Source of the DNA: Verrucomicrobiales bacterium | GTDB lineage: Bacteria > Verrucomicrobiota > Verrucomicrobiia > Verrucomicrobiales > DEV007 | Length of the DNA: 32,243 bases | Direction of reading: 5' to 3' | Assembly: GCA_029213025.1 (NCBI GenBank) | Contig: JARGOZ010000077.1 | Span: forward strand, 1 to 32,243 | Shown here: piece after piece, positions 7,565 through 14,817 of the stretch | How the letters are laid out: every line of letters begins with the position of its first letter | How positions within the stretch are numbered: the first letter of the stretch is position 1 | Position numbers and translations under genes: made by a program | Notes under the pieces: generated by a model | Told to the model about the DNA's origin: nothing | Databases searched by the model: none | The model's input: the letters and a program-made list of their open reading frames with translations, nothing else

Positions 7565-9778
7565 TCAGGTTTGTTGGCAGGGAAAGGTTAGACGCATCGA
7601 GGCGGTATGAAGATTGTCATCTCCCACGCCGACCGAAATTTTACCGCGGATTTGCTCCACGAGAACTTCAATTACTCTGGCATTGTCCATTTTGCCGGGC
7701 GTAAAGAGTTCGCGGCTTTCTCCGGGTTTTGCGGTGAGCAGAATGTTTCCTTCGTAGCTTTCCACGTCGATATAGACGGAAGGTCCGTTCCCCGATTCAC
7801 CGAGGATGGCGAGGCTCATCACTTCGCCAACAAGAAGGGCGAAAGGAGTCGCAATCTCATTTTCAATTGTCAGAGAACTGGAGCCGCTGACAACGACTTC
7901 CCTCGGCCCGAGGCCTTTACCGGCGACAGAGGATACCTGGTCGGCAATATCCCGAAGCAGGTGAACAATTCCGACCCGTTTGCTGCTGGTCATCGATTCC
8001 GCCAGCACTTTCAAGCGGATTAACCAGGTGATAAAGGACTTGGTGTCCTCTTTGCCGGTGGCAATCGAAAACAGGCTGGTGATTGTCTGCAACTGGCTCC
8101 GGAACTGGCTCTGGGAGAGTTCCAGGACATCTGATTCGGAGAGTGTCTCCAGCTGCTTCGGTTTGATGATTGAGACAAACTGACTGACCCGGTCATTGTT
8201 GTCTTTCACCGGTAGTAATGTAGCGGAAACCGGCTGCGGGCCGTGTGAAGAAATTGAAAGCAGATCGTGCCACGTTTTTCCCGTGTTGAGATTATCGAGG
8301 TGTTCCAGATCAAATCCCTCTGTTGATCCCGGTGCTTTGGAAAGCAGTTGAAATATATTCGAGCGCGTCAGCGTCGTGTTGGTCTGGCCGAGCAGACGGC
8401 TCGAAGCCGGGTTTGCTTCGATCACGTCACCTTCGGTTGTGGTAACCAGAACGGCATCGTTGGAGTGCACGAAGAAATCTTGCTGCCAGGTGGGTGAACT
8501 CTCTACCGTCTGAACCGTCGGTCCTTCGATAAGGGCTAATGCCAGATCTTTACCGAAAGGCGACAGGGTAACCGGAAATGCCGTTTTTTCCGCACCGTAG
8601 GTAATTTCCTGGCGAAGCGACAAGCCTGAATCGAAAACGCTGTTCAGATTGATATCCAGCATTTTTCCGAAGGCCGGCCACAGAGTTTTGGCTTTCTGGC
8701 CGATACTTTCCTTGGTGAAATCAAGTGAGATCTCCCATTGGCTGGAAGGCGGGGACCAGTCTTTTATCGTCCCCTCCCGGTCGAGCAGAACAAACATGTT
8801 CGGCACCGCATCTAGCAGCGACTGAGCTTTCGATGACAGTTCGTGAAGCTTGGCCAGCAACTGAGTGTCCCTCGGCTTCAACTGATAAATCTTCAGCGCC
8901 GCCTCGTGATTCTGGTTGGTAATATAGGAGGAAGTTACAAGCGCGGGGCGCTCTCTTTCCTGACCGGAAAAGGAAAACCGGACTTTTCGCGGCACATCGG
9001 ATGTGGACTGAAGGTCATTTTCTTCGCTTTGGCGGAGAGCTTCTGCATCTTCCGGATTCAGGATTTCGAGAAATGGTTTGCCGAGAAGATCGCGGGCGCT
9101 TTTCCCGGAAAATTCCGAAAAAGCGTCGTTCAAATCATGGATTAATCCTTCCTGGTTTACCACGATGATACCACCGGTTGAATTCGAGAAAATATTCCGG
9201 AATTTGAGATTTGCCTGCCTCAAAGCCTCATCGGATGCCATGTCATCTGTCACATCGGTTTGCAGAATGATCATGTACCCCTCAGGACTCAGGGAGGAGC
9301 GAAACTCAATGTAACGATCTCCTTTTTTCGAGCAGGTCAGCAGGAAGGTCCGGGTTAACTGGTTTCTCCAAATGTGCTCATGCCACGAGGAAATGATCCT
9401 CGACAATTTATCGGGATCCTGGCAAACGTGGCGAAACCACAACTCCATGCCCTCGTCAGCCGCGTCGATTCCAAGTAGCTGCTTATGAGCGGGATTTGTG
9501 TAGAGAACATTTTGCAGCTCATCGAGAACAACAACCGCCTGGGGAAGACTGGCAAATACCGACTCCCACATGGGCTCCTCCGGTGTCCGGGTCTTTTCAG
9601 GCTCGGCTTCATCGAGCGTAAAAGGGCTGTCATTATCGTCGTTGCGCTCTTTTACGAGCTGGTCGACGGGTGACGCTGCAAACACGTTTGAATCAGGAGA
9701 TTTGCTCCCGTCATCACCGTTGAGCGGTTCGAAAAATGGATTATCAGAGGCCAAGAGACAGTTTGCGGTTAGTTTCAT
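7565..9778 (-). CDS. Multi-PAS sensor protein with degenerate histidine-kinase core
   Basis: A 737-residue protein with an acidic N-terminus and about four PAS-like domains (about 71-180, 190-298, 315-418 and 430-540). The end (about 550-735) has the shape of a HisKA_2/HWE-type kinase: a helix SQSQFRSQLQTITSLFS where active members have a His-rich box followed by KNNLQ, then a segment ATPFALLVGEVMSLAI where active members have the N-box with Asn. Here the His positions are Gln/Ser and the N-box Asn is absent; I see no convincing G-boxes. I infer a pseudokinase that senses through PAS domains and passes the signal by contact, most simply to the hybrid kinase encoded 5 bp downstream. No transmembrane segment is seen, so sensing is cytoplasmic. 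Divergent from queE. Confidence 0.75.
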   Translation of the reverse strand: MKLTANCLLASDNPFFEPLNGDDGSKSPDSNVFAASPVDQLVKERNDDNDSPFTLDEAEPEKTRTPEEPMWESVFASLPQAVVVLDELQNVLYTNPAHKQLLGIDAADEGMELWFRHVCQDPDKLSRIISSWHEHIWRNQLTRTFLLTCSKKGDRYIEFRSSLSPEGYMIILQTDVTDDMASDEALRQANLKFRNIFSNSTGGIIVVNQEGLIHDLNDAFSEFSGKSARDLLGKPFLEILNPEDAEALRQSEENDLQSTSDVPRKVRFSFSGQERERPALVTSSYITNQNHEAALKIYQLKPRDTQLLAKLHELSSKAQSLLDAVPNMFVLLDREGTIKDWSPPSSQWEISLDFTKESIGQKAKTLWPAFGKMLDINLNSVFDSGLSLRQEITYGAEKTAFPVTLSPFGKDLALALIEGPTVQTVESSPTWQQDFFVHSNDAVLVTTTEGDVIEANPASSRLLGQTNTTLTRSNIFQLLSKAPGSTEGFDLEHLDNLNTGKTWHDLLSISSHGPQPVSATLLPVKDNNDRVSQFVSIIKPKQLETLSESDVLELSQSQFRSQLQTITSLFSIATGKEDTKSFITWLIRLKVLAESMTSSKRVGIVHLLRDIADQVSSVAGKGLGPREVVVSGSSSLTIENEIATPFALLVGEVMSLAILGESGNGPSVYIDVESYEGNILLTAKPGESRELFTPGKMDNARVIEVLVEQIRGKISVGVGDDNLHTASMRLTFPCQQT

Positions 9779-9837
9779 CCATTTTTAGGATAGGTTGACA
9801 ATTTGGCAAGCATAACTTCATGCGAAATATAAAATAA

Positions 9838-9867
9838 TTGATATTTAAATGTGAGAAGATGTAAAAT
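9838..9867 (+). promoter_or_regulatory. Candidate sigma70-type promoter for queE
   Basis: TTGATA at 9838-9843 and TAAAAT at 9862-9867 are separated by 18 bp in an A/T-rich stretch, 24 bp upstream of the queE ATG. Both hexamers are close to consensus and the position fits a short leader. Prediction by eye only. Confidence 0.4.
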
Positions 9868-9891
9868 TGACCACTTGTTTTGTTCATAATC

Positions 9892-10623
9892 ATGAAGTTA
9901 GCCCGCATGCCGGATGGTAGTCCCGAGATATTCCACACCCTTCAAGGGGAGGGGCGCAACACGGGCCTACCCACAGTCTTTATCAGGTCCTCACTATGTA
10001 ATCTGCATTGTGTCTGGTGCGATACCGCTTACACCTGGAACTGGGAAGACACGTCGTTCCCTCACGAAATAGGCCGGAAATACCTCCGCGAAGATTCGAT
10101 AATTGATCTCAAAGAGGAGGAGATTGCAAAGATCGCAAAGGGATATCGATGTCCAAACTATGTGTTCACCGGTGGAGAACCGCTCCTTCAGGAGAAAAAC
10201 TGGGTTTTATTGATGAAACTTCTAGGTAGCGGGCCGCATTTTGAAATCGAGACCAATGGAACCTTACTTCCAGGTAGCGATTTTTTGGACCGGATCAATC
10301 AACTCAATGTATCACCGAAGCTGCGAAACTCAGAGGTGGCTGAAGAAAAAAGATCCCGGCCGGATGTCCTTCAGACGCTGGCCGAAACGGGCAAGGCTGA
10401 TTTCAAATTCGTAGTCCATACCAGCGAAGATTACGAGGAAGTAGAAATGATTGTAGCAAAAGCCAACATCCCGGCGGGACATGTTTTTCTCATGCCCAGG
10501 GCTTCCAGCGTAGCGGAGTTGGATGAGAATGCTTTAGCAGTTGCAGATCACGCCAAACAAAGGGGCTACCGCTACAGCGACCGCCTGCACCTTCGGTTGT
10601 ACGGAGCGGGAAGAGGTGTTTGA
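9892..10623 (+). CDS. queE: 7-carboxy-7-deazaguanine synthase, radical SAM
   Basis: The protein of 243 residues from ATG 9892 opens with the QueE-type EIFHTLQGEG segment and carries the radical-SAM cysteines C36, C40 and C43 in CNLHCVWCDT, which bind the 4Fe-4S cluster. FTGGEPLLQ (GGE motif) and FEIETNG follow, and the C-terminus has the family signature RYSDRLHLRLYG. QueE converts 6-carboxytetrahydropterin to 7-carboxy-7-deazaguanine, the ring-contraction step of queuosine (and deazapurine) synthesis. No queC, queD or queF lies nearby, so the pathway is dispersed. A TTG at 9880 would add four residues; the ATG fits the family N-terminus better. Confidence 0.93.
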   Translation: MKLARMPDGSPEIFHTLQGEGRNTGLPTVFIRSSLCNLHCVWCDTAYTWNWEDTSFPHEIGRKYLREDSIIDLKEEEIAKIAKGYRCPNYVFTGGEPLLQEKNWVLLMKLLGSGPHFEIETNGTLLPGSDFLDRINQLNVSPKLRNSEVAEEKRSRPDVLQTLAETGKADFKFVVHTSEDYEEVEMIVAKANIPAGHVFLMPRASSVAELDENALAVADHAKQRGYRYSDRLHLRLYGAGRGV

Positions 10624-10633
10624 AGTGCCGGGA

Positions 10634-10688
10634 AAGTCTTTCGATAAGAGAGGTGGGATCCTTAGATCAAAAAGTAGATCGAAGACTT
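10634..10688. terminator. Possible stem-loop between queE and the lipase gene
   Basis: AAGTCTTTCGAT (10634-10645) can pair with ATCGAAGACTT (10678-10688) with one bulged base, around a loop of about 32 nt that contains a smaller GATC/GATC pairing. It lies between two convergent genes, where a bidirectional terminator is expected, but no U-tract follows and the loop is long. Weak prediction. Confidence 0.25.
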
Positions 10689-10744
10689 GGGATTTGTTAA
10701 ATCGATTATTCAGGTTTGAAGATCGACTTAATAAATAAAGGTCG

Positions 10745-12379
10745 CTACGGGTTGTCCTCTTCCGCCACCAGGGCAACCAGAGGCCGATTCGCCGGGTTGC
10801 CGACATTTACATTGAGAATTCGGACGATTTCTTCAATGGCTTCGGGATAGAAATGTACACCGTGTTTGCCATGGATAACTTTTTCCGATTCCACGCCTTC
10901 AATATGGGCGCTCACATACTCAACCACGCCGTCGGAACTCTCGAAGTTAGCCACTCGGTCCGGGCCTTTTTCGTTACCCATGATGGAGTGGTATTTCACA
11001 TTTGGATTCAGTGGCAGCGGGGAGAAAAGCTCAATTGCAGCGGAATTTTCATTGAGTTGCTGGACGCTTGTCGGAACCCGCCCCACGACTTCTTTTCCGA
11101 CCGGAGTCAATTGGTCGGTGGAAGCGGAAAGCAGGTTTTTTCCGAGTGTCACGAGGTGGTTGGGGGCTTGAATTATTAACTCGGCCATGTAGCCGGTTTT
11201 TTGATTGGAAAGGGGAGAGCCTTTGTGTGGGACCGCCATAAAAACAACCCGGTCGATGTAGGGGAGGGGCTCGAAAATAAACATTTTGGTGAGCAATTTG
11301 CGGTCGCTTTCCGAGACATTTAACTGGTGGGGCGGGACCGAAAACACTTTGTCCCACAGTTCGTATCCACTGCTTTGAGTGAGAGGCTTCGAGATCAGTC
11401 CGCCCATGCTGTGGGCGAGAATGGTGACTCTGTTATTAGCGGCACCCCGCCCTCTACGGTAGCGGGTCATCTTTTCCATCTCGGTACGCAATTTTGCGGC
11501 GAGGAATGGAAGGGGAGCACCGGTCGGGTAGCCGAATGTCCAGAATTCGTACTTCTCGCGAACCACGGGATCCGCCATCATTTCATTGAGGGTGTTATTC
11601 CAGGTATTGGGGGTTGATTTGAGCCCGTGAACAAAAACAACCGGGATTTTCGAGGCATCAAACGCCGAAATCCGAAACAGGCCCATGTGCTTGGAGAACT
11701 TTTCGTATTTGATCAGCCCGGAAAGATTAACAAACTGAGACTGGCGGTCATAAAGATCCCTGGCAATTGATGCTGTGTAGTCAGCTTGCAACGGGAAATG
11801 AGTTTCTCCGAGGGTAAACAGGGTGTTTTCGACCTGGGTGGGATCCTTAAATCGAATGACCGGATTGAGCGGGCTGTCCAGATCGAGCACTGCAGTAACC
11901 GGGTACCACAGTCCGGTCGTTGCTATCATCGGATCGCGCGGTGTCCATCGCTGTCTGACGACAAGCGGAGCCCCGATACCATCGACCCTGGTCTCCGCTC
12001 TAAGTCCTCTTTTCACTCGAATGGCATCGACGGGTATGATGCGATCAACGCTCGAGGACGTTTCAATACCCTCGGTGTCGATGCTAAGGGGGAACTCCCC
12101 GCGAAGTGTTCGGAGGGTGATCGGGGCAGTGGGTCTTTTCGTCAACCGATAGGAGATTTGGGAAATTACATTTTCCACGGTCTCATTGTAGGATTCGAGA
12201 ACGGAATCGTCACCTTTCTTGATGGCTTCCCATTGCCGGTGAGTCAGATCGAGATCAATCGGATTTTTGAATGCGGCAATTCGCCCCTCTTTCACCACAA
12301 TAGCCTTCCGCGAACACCCTGTCTGCGAGGTCGCAAGGACCAGAACAAGGGTAAGGATTGGCAGGGCACGGGGAATCAT
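10745..12379 (-). CDS. Putative lipoprotein alpha/beta-hydrolase (lipase-like)
   Basis: This 544-residue protein begins with a hydrophobic signal and a Cys at residue 22 (SQTGC), which may be a lipobox although the -3 position is atypical. About 230 residues of unassigned sequence follow. Then comes a lipase-type hydrolase: VVFVHGLKSTPNTW (oxyanion strand and loop) and LAHSMGG, a GxSxG-type nucleophile elbow with AHS in place of GHS. A later VFMAVPHKGSPLS segment is common in bacterial lipases and PGAP1-like proteins, and a C-terminal HGVHFYPEAI may provide the His. Such enzymes hydrolyse acyl esters at the cell envelope; the substrate is unknown. It is divergent from the motor operon, with about 170 bp between starts. 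Confidence 0.75.
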   Translation of the reverse strand: MIPRALPILTLVLVLATSQTGCSRKAIVVKEGRIAAFKNPIDLDLTHRQWEAIKKGDDSVLESYNETVENVISQISYRLTKRPTAPITLRTLRGEFPLSIDTEGIETSSSVDRIIPVDAIRVKRGLRAETRVDGIGAPLVVRQRWTPRDPMIATTGLWYPVTAVLDLDSPLNPVIRFKDPTQVENTLFTLGETHFPLQADYTASIARDLYDRQSQFVNLSGLIKYEKFSKHMGLFRISAFDASKIPVVFVHGLKSTPNTWNNTLNEMMADPVVREKYEFWTFGYPTGAPLPFLAAKLRTEMEKMTRYRRGRGAANNRVTILAHSMGGLISKPLTQSSGYELWDKVFSVPPHQLNVSESDRKLLTKMFIFEPLPYIDRVVFMAVPHKGSPLSNQKTGYMAELIIQAPNHLVTLGKNLLSASTDQLTPVGKEVVGRVPTSVQQLNENSAAIELFSPLPLNPNVKYHSIMGNEKGPDRVANFESSDGVVEYVSAHIEGVESEKVIHGKHGVHFYPEAIEEIVRILNVNVGNPANRPLVALVAEEDNP

Positions 12380-12474
12380 TCTCAGTATTGAAACGGGGTC
12401 GGACGAATAAAATGACGGAAATCGACAATTTTTTGTGAAATAGTACTCGAAAAATTGTTGGTATGCCAGTTAGG

Positions 12475-12493
12475 ATTGCCAATAATCGGCAAT
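12475..12493. promoter_or_regulatory. Small palindrome in the divergent region before the motor operon
   Basis: ATTGCC (12475-12480) and GGCAAT (12488-12493) form a perfect 6-bp inverted repeat with a 7-nt centre. It lies about 60 bp upstream of the MotA/ExbB start and between divergent genes, where an operator could sit. No further support. Confidence 0.2.
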
Positions 12494-12552
12494 GTTTCGC
12501 GTACTGTAGTAGACTTCTGTCGCGAAACCAAATCCAAAGTAATCGACAATCA

Positions 12553-13908
12553 ATGAATTTCCAATGTCCCACTTGTAGCATCACTTTACAAGCTGAACCG
12601 GAATACGCCGGAAAAGCAGTGAAATGCCCTTCCTGCAGCACCCGTATCGAGATTCCTGCCGATTTCGGGCAGGGTCATGAGGAGGAGCAGCAGGTTCAGG
12701 ATGAAGTGAGTAGCAGCTCTTCGCATTTACCGGAATTAAACCTCGGGACTTCTCACGGAGCGCATCCGGCTCAGACCAATATTTGGGTTGCTTTGGGGCT
12801 CGGTGCCGGAATCACCGCCCTGATCTATTTCGTGATGTTTATGATTCCCGATCAGGTTAACGCCGAGGGTGTCGTTACAGGTCCCTGGATTAAGCAGTTT
12901 TTCATCAACCGGGGCTGGCCGCAGTACGCTTCCACTTTCCTTACCGGATGGTGTATCGGGGTTCTTATTCTGAAATGGATGAACATTCGCAGGCAGAAAC
13001 GGGCCATGCTGATTCAGGCTCTCCCTGAGTCAATCTCGGTGGAAGTAAATGTCCGTAATTTGAAAGAATTTCACGACAATCTTCTTAATTTCCCGAAGAA
13101 GCTTCGCAACACATACATCGTCAACAGAATGCGGAAATCGTTGGAATTCTTCTATGTTCGTCAGAACAACCCGGAAGTGGCTCAAATGATCGCATCGCAA
13201 TCGGAAGTTGATGCCAACAAGGTGGCGGGTAGCTATGCTCTCGTGAAGGTGTTTCTCTGGGCGATTCCGATTATGGGTTTTATCGGAACGGTTCTCGGTA
13301 TCGGAACTGCGATTGGCGGATTCAGCGATGTTTTGAATGCCGGTGGTGACGGCGGAACGGATGCGCTGATGGAAGGTCTTAATCCGGTTTTGGGTTCGAT
13401 GGGTATGGCTTTCGATACCACACTACTCGCTCTCGTATTTTCGATCATCCTCGCTTTCCCGGCCAGTGCCTTACAGGGACAGGAAGAGGACGTCGTTACC
13501 GATGTGGACGAATATTGCATCGATAATCTGCTCAAAAGACTGGACGACGGAGGGGCCGGAAAAGCCCAGTTCGAAGGGGATGCCGATCTCTTGCGTGCGG
13601 TTGGTGAAGCCATTGCTGAAAATCAAAAGGATGTGATGGATCGTTTTGAAGGGGTACAGAAAGATATGTCGAGCAATCTGGATAAACAGACCGAAAACTA
13701 CGAAAAGGTTGCCGAAGCAGTCGATAAGCAACTCGCTTCCATCGGTGAGAGAGCTGAGAAATTTGAAACCAATCTCGATGAAGGGTATTTTGCAGCGATA
13801 TCAGATCGCGTAAATTCCCTGACCGAAGGGATCGAAAATCTAAACACGGTTCTGAAAGAATTGAACGGTAAGCAAGTTGTGGTGAAGAAAAAGTGGTTCG
13901 GACGCTAG
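12553..13908 (+). CDS. Zinc-ribbon MotA/TolQ/ExbB proton-channel protein with coiled-coil tail
   Basis: From ATG 12553 the protein has 451 residues. It begins with a zinc ribbon (CPTC and CPSC, 20 residues apart) and a Ser/Glu-rich linker. Four membrane segments follow, at roughly residues 75-100, 125-145, 225-255 and 275-305. The last two carry the MotA/TolQ/ExbB hallmarks: glycine-rich GFIGTVLGIGTAIGGF and GMAFDTTLLALVFSI, with the paired Thr lining the proton path. The final ~140 residues are charged and heptad-like, giving a cytoplasmic coiled-coil tail. A longer ORF from 12463 adds 30 residues before the zinc ribbon and is less likely. It should form the pentameric ring of a proton-driven motor with the two ExbD-like proteins encoded just downstream (51-bp gap, then 12 bp). 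Confidence 0.85.
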   Translation: MNFQCPTCSITLQAEPEYAGKAVKCPSCSTRIEIPADFGQGHEEEQQVQDEVSSSSSHLPELNLGTSHGAHPAQTNIWVALGLGAGITALIYFVMFMIPDQVNAEGVVTGPWIKQFFINRGWPQYASTFLTGWCIGVLILKWMNIRRQKRAMLIQALPESISVEVNVRNLKEFHDNLLNFPKKLRNTYIVNRMRKSLEFFYVRQNNPEVAQMIASQSEVDANKVAGSYALVKVFLWAIPIMGFIGTVLGIGTAIGGFSDVLNAGGDGGTDALMEGLNPVLGSMGMAFDTTLLALVFSIILAFPASALQGQEEDVVTDVDEYCIDNLLKRLDDGGAGKAQFEGDADLLRAVGEAIAENQKDVMDRFEGVQKDMSSNLDKQTENYEKVAEAVDKQLASIGERAEKFETNLDEGYFAAISDRVNSLTEGIENLNTVLKELNGKQVVVKKKWFGR

Positions 13909-13959
13909 TCGGAATCCTTTTCCCTCCCTCGCAATTGATTCGTCGATAATTTGTAGAAA

Positions 13960-14805
13960 ATGGCCAAAAGAAAAGACAGTGGAATGTCGGTGAACCTGTT
14001 CCCGTTCCTTAGTATTTTGGTGAGTATTATCGGGTGTTTGACACTGATCATCGTGGTTCTCAACATCACCCAGATGAACAAAGCGGAGGGTCAGACTCCC
14101 GATGAGATCCTTCGCGCCCAGGAATGGATGGCAATCAAAAAACTTCAGGAGGAGGACAGGGAGGAATACGATAAGTTGAAAAATCTTATTGAGAAGATGA
14201 TTCAGGAGAACCGCGATGTGATCGCCAAGCGGGATAAGCTCCAGCGTCTCAAAGAGATGAAGGAAAATCAGGAGGAGATCGATGAAAGTCGAAACGAGCT
14301 GATTGCCAAAATCAATGCTCTTCAGGATGCGATCAATCAGTTCGATAAACAATATCCGGACATCACCAAACAAATCGAAGAGATCCTCGCTGAGTTAAAA
14401 AAGAGAGATTTGCCGCCGGATCCTCCCAAACTTCGCGTGAGACCCAGCGGATCCGGGACTTCAACTTTTCCGTTTTTCGTGGAAGCGGCCAACAACGCGC
14501 TCATGATTCATAAGAGCCTGACCGAAGAGCCTGAAGTCATCCCTGCCGCTGCGATCGGGCAGAACGAATCCTTTGTCGACCTCCTTAAACTGGTTTCAGG
14601 GAAGAGAACCAACCGAATTATCTTCCTCGTAAGGGGTAGTAAAGAATCGGCTAAATCATACAATTTGGCCAGTCAGGTCATCAATACATACAACGAGCAA
14701 AACAAGACGAACCCGAATTACAACCGGATCATTCCGGGACGTTTACCTCTCCCGGCTGACGGGAAGGTGGATCTGACACCTTTTGCTCAATATCTCCGCA
14801 AGTAA
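13960..14805 (+). CDS. ExbD/TolR-like motor subunit lacking the transmembrane Asp
   Basis: A 281-residue protein with a short basic N-terminus, one membrane helix (about residues 13-35) and then about 110 residues of charged coiled coil before a periplasmic alpha/beta domain (about 165-281). The helix begins NLFPFLSILV, which matches the ExbD pattern NVTPFIDVML position by position except that the proton-carrying Asp is Ser18. The periplasmic part has a FPFFVEAANNALMIH strand pair and a RIIFLVRGSKESAKSY segment, both with counterparts in the next gene's product. By family knowledge ExbD/TolR/MotB subunits form a dimer inside the MotA/ExbB ring. I infer a structural partner that cannot carry protons itself. 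Second gene of the motor operon. Confidence 0.75.
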   Translation: MAKRKDSGMSVNLFPFLSILVSIIGCLTLIIVVLNITQMNKAEGQTPDEILRAQEWMAIKKLQEEDREEYDKLKNLIEKMIQENRDVIAKRDKLQRLKEMKENQEEIDESRNELIAKINALQDAINQFDKQYPDITKQIEEILAELKKRDLPPDPPKLRVRPSGSGTSTFPFFVEAANNALMIHKSLTEEPEVIPAAAIGQNESFVDLLKLVSGKRTNRIIFLVRGSKESAKSYNLASQVINTYNEQNKTNPNYNRIIPGRLPLPADGKVDLTPFAQYLRK

Positions 14806-14817
14806 TCATTTTCATTC

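Noticed and set aside
11786..12391. A 201-codon plus-strand frame opposite the lipase N-terminus
   Set aside because: It is antisense to a protein with a clear signal sequence and lipase motifs, and its translation has no protein-like features.
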